Assembly: GCF_020216885.1 (NCBI RefSeq)
Contig: NZ_JAIWON010000019.1
Coordinates: 1 to 10,000 of the forward strand
Origin: Zymomonas sp.
GTDB lineage: Bacteria; Pseudomonadota; Alphaproteobacteria; Sphingomonadales; Sphingomonadaceae
Length of the DNA: 10,000 bases
Direction of reading: 5' to 3'
Below are positions 6,996-10,000 of the stretch, piece after piece (position 1 is the first letter of the stretch; each line of letters opens with the position of its first letter). The position numbers were made by a program, and so were the translations under genes. The notes under the pieces are model-generated. The model searched no databases. It was not told the DNA's origin and worked only from the letters and a program-made list of their open reading frames with translations.

Positions 6996-7007
6996 ATATT
7001 ATATCAT
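6991..7007. promoter_or_regulatory. Perfect 17-bp palindrome just upstream of the receptor start
   Basis: ATGATATA and TATATCAT flank a single central T (6999) with no mismatch. It overlaps the -10 of one candidate promoter and ends 15 bases before the GTG start, just ahead of the ribosome binding site. It could be an operator for a dimeric regulator. The pure A/T core makes a stable RNA hairpin less likely. Confidence 0.45.
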
Positions 7008-7022
7008 CTAGGGGCGCAGAAA

Positions 7023-9260
7023 GTGAAATCAGGAAAAAAGGTCAAAAGGCGTTTTCTGAAAAAGACAACGCTTGTAACAATGCTTTTAAGCAGTATCTGC
7101 TGCGTTCAAACTTTGTCGTCGGCTGCTAGAGCTGAAGATATTCCAGTCGAAGAAAACGCATCAAATGATGAAACCACCGAAAAAAATACCTCTCCCACAC
7201 CCAGCAGCCATTACAAAGAAAAAATATCAAAAAGTGTTACATCAAAAGATATCGAAGTAGTCGCCTCACGAAAAGACCTCCTCGGAAAGACCAGTACAGC
7301 CAGCGAAGGCTCAATCACAGCCAAAGAAATTCAACTACGACCTGCCTATCGCGTTGGACAGATATTGGAAGCGGTTCCGGGTTTGGTTGTCACGACCCAT
7401 TCCGGTGAAGGTAAGGCCAATCAATTCCTCTTACGTGGCTTTAACCTCGATCACGGAACTGACCTTGCAACTTTTGTCGATGATGTGCCGATTAACGGAG
7501 CTACTAACGCTCATGGTCAAGGCTATACTGATATCAACTTTCTTATTCCCGAGACACTTGGCGGGGTAGATTATACAAAAGGGCCTTTTCACGCGAATAT
7601 TGGTGACTTTGGTGTGGCTGGCTCCGATCATATGAAGCTGGCGGATGATATCCCTCGCCAAGTTTCCTTCAGCGGCGGCACCTTGGGCGACTATCGCTTC
7701 TATATTGGCGGAACAACACATTTCAAAAATGGCGACCGTTGGGTTAACGCGCTAAGCCTCCAACATGCTGACGGGCCATGGAAATATCCAGATAATGCGC
7801 GGTCTATTCGGGCAATGTCGCATTATACCCATGGCGACAACTCGGACGGTTTTGATGTAACGGCAATGTATTATCGTGGTAAATGGCGCGCCACCAATGA
7901 CCAACCAATAGAAGCCATCGAAACGGGCATGATCAGCCGTTATGGCTCACTTGACCCTACCGATGGCGGCTTTGCCGAACGTTATGGCCTTTCCGGTCAT
8001 TATCGCAAATCAGGTTCCAACTGGAAATTTGTTACCAGTGCCTTTGCCACCCATAGCCGGATGACATTATGGAATGACTTCACCCATTATCTAGATGATC
8101 CCGTTAACGGCGACCAACACTCCCAACACGAAGCCAGAACGACATTCGGTGGCAGTGCCGTCTATAGTCGCAACGACTATATCGGCGACTTTAAAACGGA
8201 TACGCAGGTTGGTCTCCAAGGCCGCTATGATATTTTATACGTCAATCGCCGCCATACCTACCACCGCCAAGCCCTTGAAGAATGCCCCGGTAGTTTAAAC
8301 CCCAGTGGCCGATATCTCTGTAATGGCGATAATATCAATCTGGGCGCAGTCGGATTTTATGTCGAGAATACAACCCATTGGTTACCATGGCTTCGCACAG
8401 TGGTCGGCTTCCGTGAAGATTATCAAGGTGGCACCGATGATAATCTTGTGGACGGAAGCACGACAAAAAAACATCAATGGCTTTTCCAGCCCAAAGGCAG
8501 TTTGATTTTTGGGCCTTGGAAAAATACGGAACTCTATTTTAGTGGTGGTAAAGGCTACCACTCGAATGACTTTCGTTCCGTTTCAGGCTCTTATTCCGCT
8601 GACCAATTTGCACAAAATTCTGTCAAAGTGCCTTTGATGACTGCCGCTGTCAGCGGTGAAATCGGCATTCGGACAACCCCCATCAAAAATTTACATATGC
8701 AAGCCGCGGTTTTCCTGATCGATTTCGATTCCGAGCTTAGCTATGATGGCGATGCGGGTGTCAATACGCCGGGACCCGCCAGTCGTCGAAAAGGGGTCGA
8801 ATTTTCAGCACAATATAATCCGCTGTCATGGCTGGAATTTAATACAGATTTGTCTTTTGCCCATGCCCGCTATCGAACAAAAGACCCTTCACAATATGGA
8901 ATTGACGGCCTTTACGTAACGAATGCCCCTAAATTTGTCTGGGCTTTTGGTATTTTGGCAGATTCTCACAAAGCTTGGTATGGCAGTTTGCAAGTCCGCT
9001 GGCTGGGCAGTTACCCTCTTAACGAAGATAACTCATTACGCTCAAAAGGCTATAGAGAAGTCAATCTTAGTGTTGGCTACAGGGTCTCTAAAAACTTACG
9101 TTTTGAAGCCAGTATCTTTAATTTATTCAATAATCACGGCTATGCCGCGCAATATGCCTATGATTATCGTTTAACACCGACTTCAGCCGTCAGCACAGGG
9201 GCAACCGGCCATTCTATCGAGCCAAGATCAGCCAGATTTTCTGTCATCGGTAATTTTTAG
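7023..9260 (+). CDS. TonB-dependent outer membrane receptor
   Basis: The 745-residue protein starts at GTG 7023, supported by AGGGG (7010-7014) 8 bases upstream. A long basic N-region (KKVKRRFLKK) and hydrophobic core form a signal peptide, likely cut after A37 (ARA|ED). A polar Ser/Thr/Glu/Lys-rich spacer leads to a TonB-box-like segment DIEVVASR (76-83). The plug domain (about 85-205) includes LLRGFNLDHGTD (from L137), DDVPING and HGQGYTDINFLIPE. A 22-strand barrel should fill the rest, ending in a terminal phenylalanine (RFSVIGNF), the usual outer membrane assembly signal. C421 and C433 are close together in a likely extracellular loop and could form a disulfide. There is no N-terminal signalling domain, so no FecI/FecR-type circuit is expected. 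The Fur-like site upstream suggests an iron-related ligand such as a siderophore. The ligand cannot be identified from the sequence. The S9 peptidase gene follows after 58 bases. Confidence 0.93.
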   Translation: MKSGKKVKRRFLKKTTLVTMLLSSICCVQTLSSAARAEDIPVEENASNDETTEKNTSPTPSSHYKEKISKSVTSKDIEVVASRKDLLGKTSTASEGSITAKEIQLRPAYRVGQILEAVPGLVVTTHSGEGKANQFLLRGFNLDHGTDLATFVDDVPINGATNAHGQGYTDINFLIPETLGGVDYTKGPFHANIGDFGVAGSDHMKLADDIPRQVSFSGGTLGDYRFYIGGTTHFKNGDRWVNALSLQHADGPWKYPDNARSIRAMSHYTHGDNSDGFDVTAMYYRGKWRATNDQPIEAIETGMISRYGSLDPTDGGFAERYGLSGHYRKSGSNWKFVTSAFATHSRMTLWNDFTHYLDDPVNGDQHSQHEARTTFGGSAVYSRNDYIGDFKTDTQVGLQGRYDILYVNRRHTYHRQALEECPGSLNPSGRYLCNGDNINLGAVGFYVENTTHWLPWLRTVVGFREDYQGGTDDNLVDGSTTKKHQWLFQPKGSLIFGPWKNTELYFSGGKGYHSNDFRSVSGSYSADQFAQNSVKVPLMTAAVSGEIGIRTTPIKNLHMQAAVFLIDFDSELSYDGDAGVNTPGPASRRKGVEFSAQYNPLSWLEFNTDLSFAHARYRTKDPSQYGIDGLYVTNAPKFVWAFGILADSHKAWYGSLQVRWLGSYPLNEDNSLRSKGYREVNLSVGYRVSKNLRFEASIFNLFNNHGYAAQYAYDYRLTPTSAVSTGATGHSIEPRSARFSVIGNF

Positions 9261-9290
9261 ACAACGCAAAAATAAAGACTATAGTCTTTA
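9258..9290 (+). promoter_or_regulatory. Candidate promoter with 18-bp palindrome before the S9 peptidase gene
   Basis: TAGACA (9258-9263), which overlaps the receptor stop codon, and TATAGT (9280-9285) each match the sigma-70 consensus at 5 of 6 positions, with a 16-base spacer. A perfect palindrome TAAAGACTATAGTCTTTA (9273-9290) is centred on the -10. It could be a repressor operator or, as RNA, a weak hairpin between the two genes; no T-run follows, so a terminator is unlikely. The peptidase may therefore be transcribed separately from the receptor, or by both its own promoter and readthrough. Confidence 0.5.
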
Positions 9291-9318
9291 AACGACTTAA
9301 CTGGGGGGAACCAACTTT

Positions 9319-10000
9319 ATGCGCTCTATGTTACCCGCTTTATTGATGACTTCAATGGCATCCATTCCGGCAATGGCCGCAGTGGCTCATAACGATCCTT
9401 ATATCTGGCTCGAAGAATTTTCTTCACCCAAAGCTATGGCGTGGGTCAAAAGTCATAACGACAAAAGCACTCGTCTTTTAGAAGCGGACAGCCGCTATAA
9501 AACGCTTTATCAAGAAGCCCTCGCCATCGGATCAGCCAAGGATCGTATCCCGATGCCGAGCTTTTTGCAGGGTGAAATCTATAATTTCTGGAAAGATAGC
9601 GATCATCTTCGCGGGATATGGCGCAAAACCAGCTTGGAAGATTACCGTAATGCGACCCCCCATTGGCAAACGGTGCTTGATATTGATGCTTTGGGTAAAG
9701 CAGAAGGTAAAAGCTGGGTGCTCCATGGCATTGACTGTTTCCAGCCGGATCAACGGCTTTGCTTGATATCTTTATCGGATGGTGGCGAAGATGCCGCCGA
9801 AATTCGCGAATTTGATCTGACAACCAAGCAATTTGTCAAAGATGGCTTTCACCTGCCACGCGGGAAACATCGCGTCACATGGGAAGACAAAGATCACCTG
9901 CTGATTGCGACCGATTGGACAAAAGACGACCTGACGGAATCCGGCTATCCTTTTATCGTTAAGCGACTGGCACGCGGTCAATCTCTTGACCAAGCGCAAG
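9319..10000 (+). CDS. Exported prolyl-oligopeptidase-family (S9) serine peptidase, N-terminal part
   Basis: An uninterrupted frame from ATG 9319 runs off the right edge after 227 codons, so no stop is seen. A GGGGGGAA ribosome binding site (9303-9310) precedes it. The first 23 residues form a signal peptide (MRSMLPALLMTSMASIPAMA..., likely cut near A20 or A23), so the enzyme should act in the periplasm or outside. DPYIWLEE (26-33) followed by 'AMAWVKSHN' is the N-terminal hallmark of prolyl oligopeptidases (DPYxWLE, then 'WVxxqN'). The following sequence, including LISLSDGGEDAAEIREFDL and TESGYPFIVKRLARG, fits the beta-propeller of the bacterial exported S9 group. The catalytic alpha/beta hydrolase domain and its Ser-Asp-His triad lie beyond the window, so activity cannot be judged. 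Such enzymes cut short peptides, often after proline. Its position behind a TonB-dependent receptor suggests processing of an imported peptide, which is inference. Confidence 0.87.
   Translation, partial: MRSMLPALLMTSMASIPAMAAVAHNDPYIWLEEFSSPKAMAWVKSHNDKSTRLLEADSRYKTLYQEALAIGSAKDRIPMPSFLQGEIYNFWKDSDHLRGIWRKTSLEDYRNATPHWQTVLDIDALGKAEGKSWVLHGIDCFQPDQRLCLISLSDGGEDAAEIREFDLTTKQFVKDGFHLPRGKHRVTWEDKDHLLIATDWTKDDLTESGYPFIVKRLARGQSLDQAQ

Noticed and set aside
6547..7022. A CRISPR array, tRNA gene or mobile element end in the AT-rich gap
   Set aside because: There are no spaced direct repeats, no tRNA-like cloverleaf with a TTCGA-type arm, and no terminal inverted repeats beside a transposase. The palindromes are single and unlike one another.
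9446..9823. A 125-codon - strand frame near the right edge
   Set aside because: The opposite strand carries a continuous frame with a signal peptide and prolyl-oligopeptidase hallmarks, which explains this region better.

Overview
The window reads as an alphaproteobacterial, sphingomonad-like chromosome segment of moderate GC content. The gene complement fits: an RbbA-type exporter with a NodT-family outer membrane lipoprotein, a TonB-dependent receptor, and an exported S9 peptidase that begins near a DPYIWLE motif. The moderate GC and overall style remind me of Zymomonas, but that is an impression without a database search. Every gene I can support is on the + strand. I see no rRNA, tRNA, CRISPR array, insertion sequence or phage gene.

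Region 1 (1-5556) is one tightly packed export operon. It holds the 3' end of an HlyD-type membrane fusion protein, an RbbA-type fused ABC-ABC-permease, a YhhJ-type ABC-2 permease and a NodT-family outer membrane factor lipoprotein. The junctions are a 4-base gap, direct abutment and a 1-base overlap. A long hairpin closes the unit. Together these proteins could form a complete inner membrane-periplasm-outer membrane efflux or secretion conduit. The first three genes match the order of E. coli yhiI-rbbA-yhhJ; the attached outer membrane gene is the addition.

Region 2 (5557-6546) is a single-gene unit: a classical short-chain dehydrogenase/reductase with its own promoter region and a GC-rich terminator hairpin.

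Region 3 (6547-10000) begins with an AT-rich intergenic stretch that is dense in regulatory signals. It contains a perfect 16-bp palindrome, a 54-codon proline-rich small ORF with a ribosome binding site, a Fur-box-like sequence, and a perfect 17-bp palindrome next to the following start codon. A GTG-started TonB-dependent receptor follows. After an 18-bp palindrome that overlaps a candidate promoter comes an exported prolyl-oligopeptidase-family (S9) protein, which runs off the right edge. The receptor and peptidase may act together on an imported peptide or peptidic siderophore, but this is inference.

No clearly new system is visible. The most worthwhile leads are the small proline-rich ORF in its regulatory cluster, the Fur-like site, the receptor-peptidase pair, and the asymmetric ATPase sites of the RbbA-like protein.
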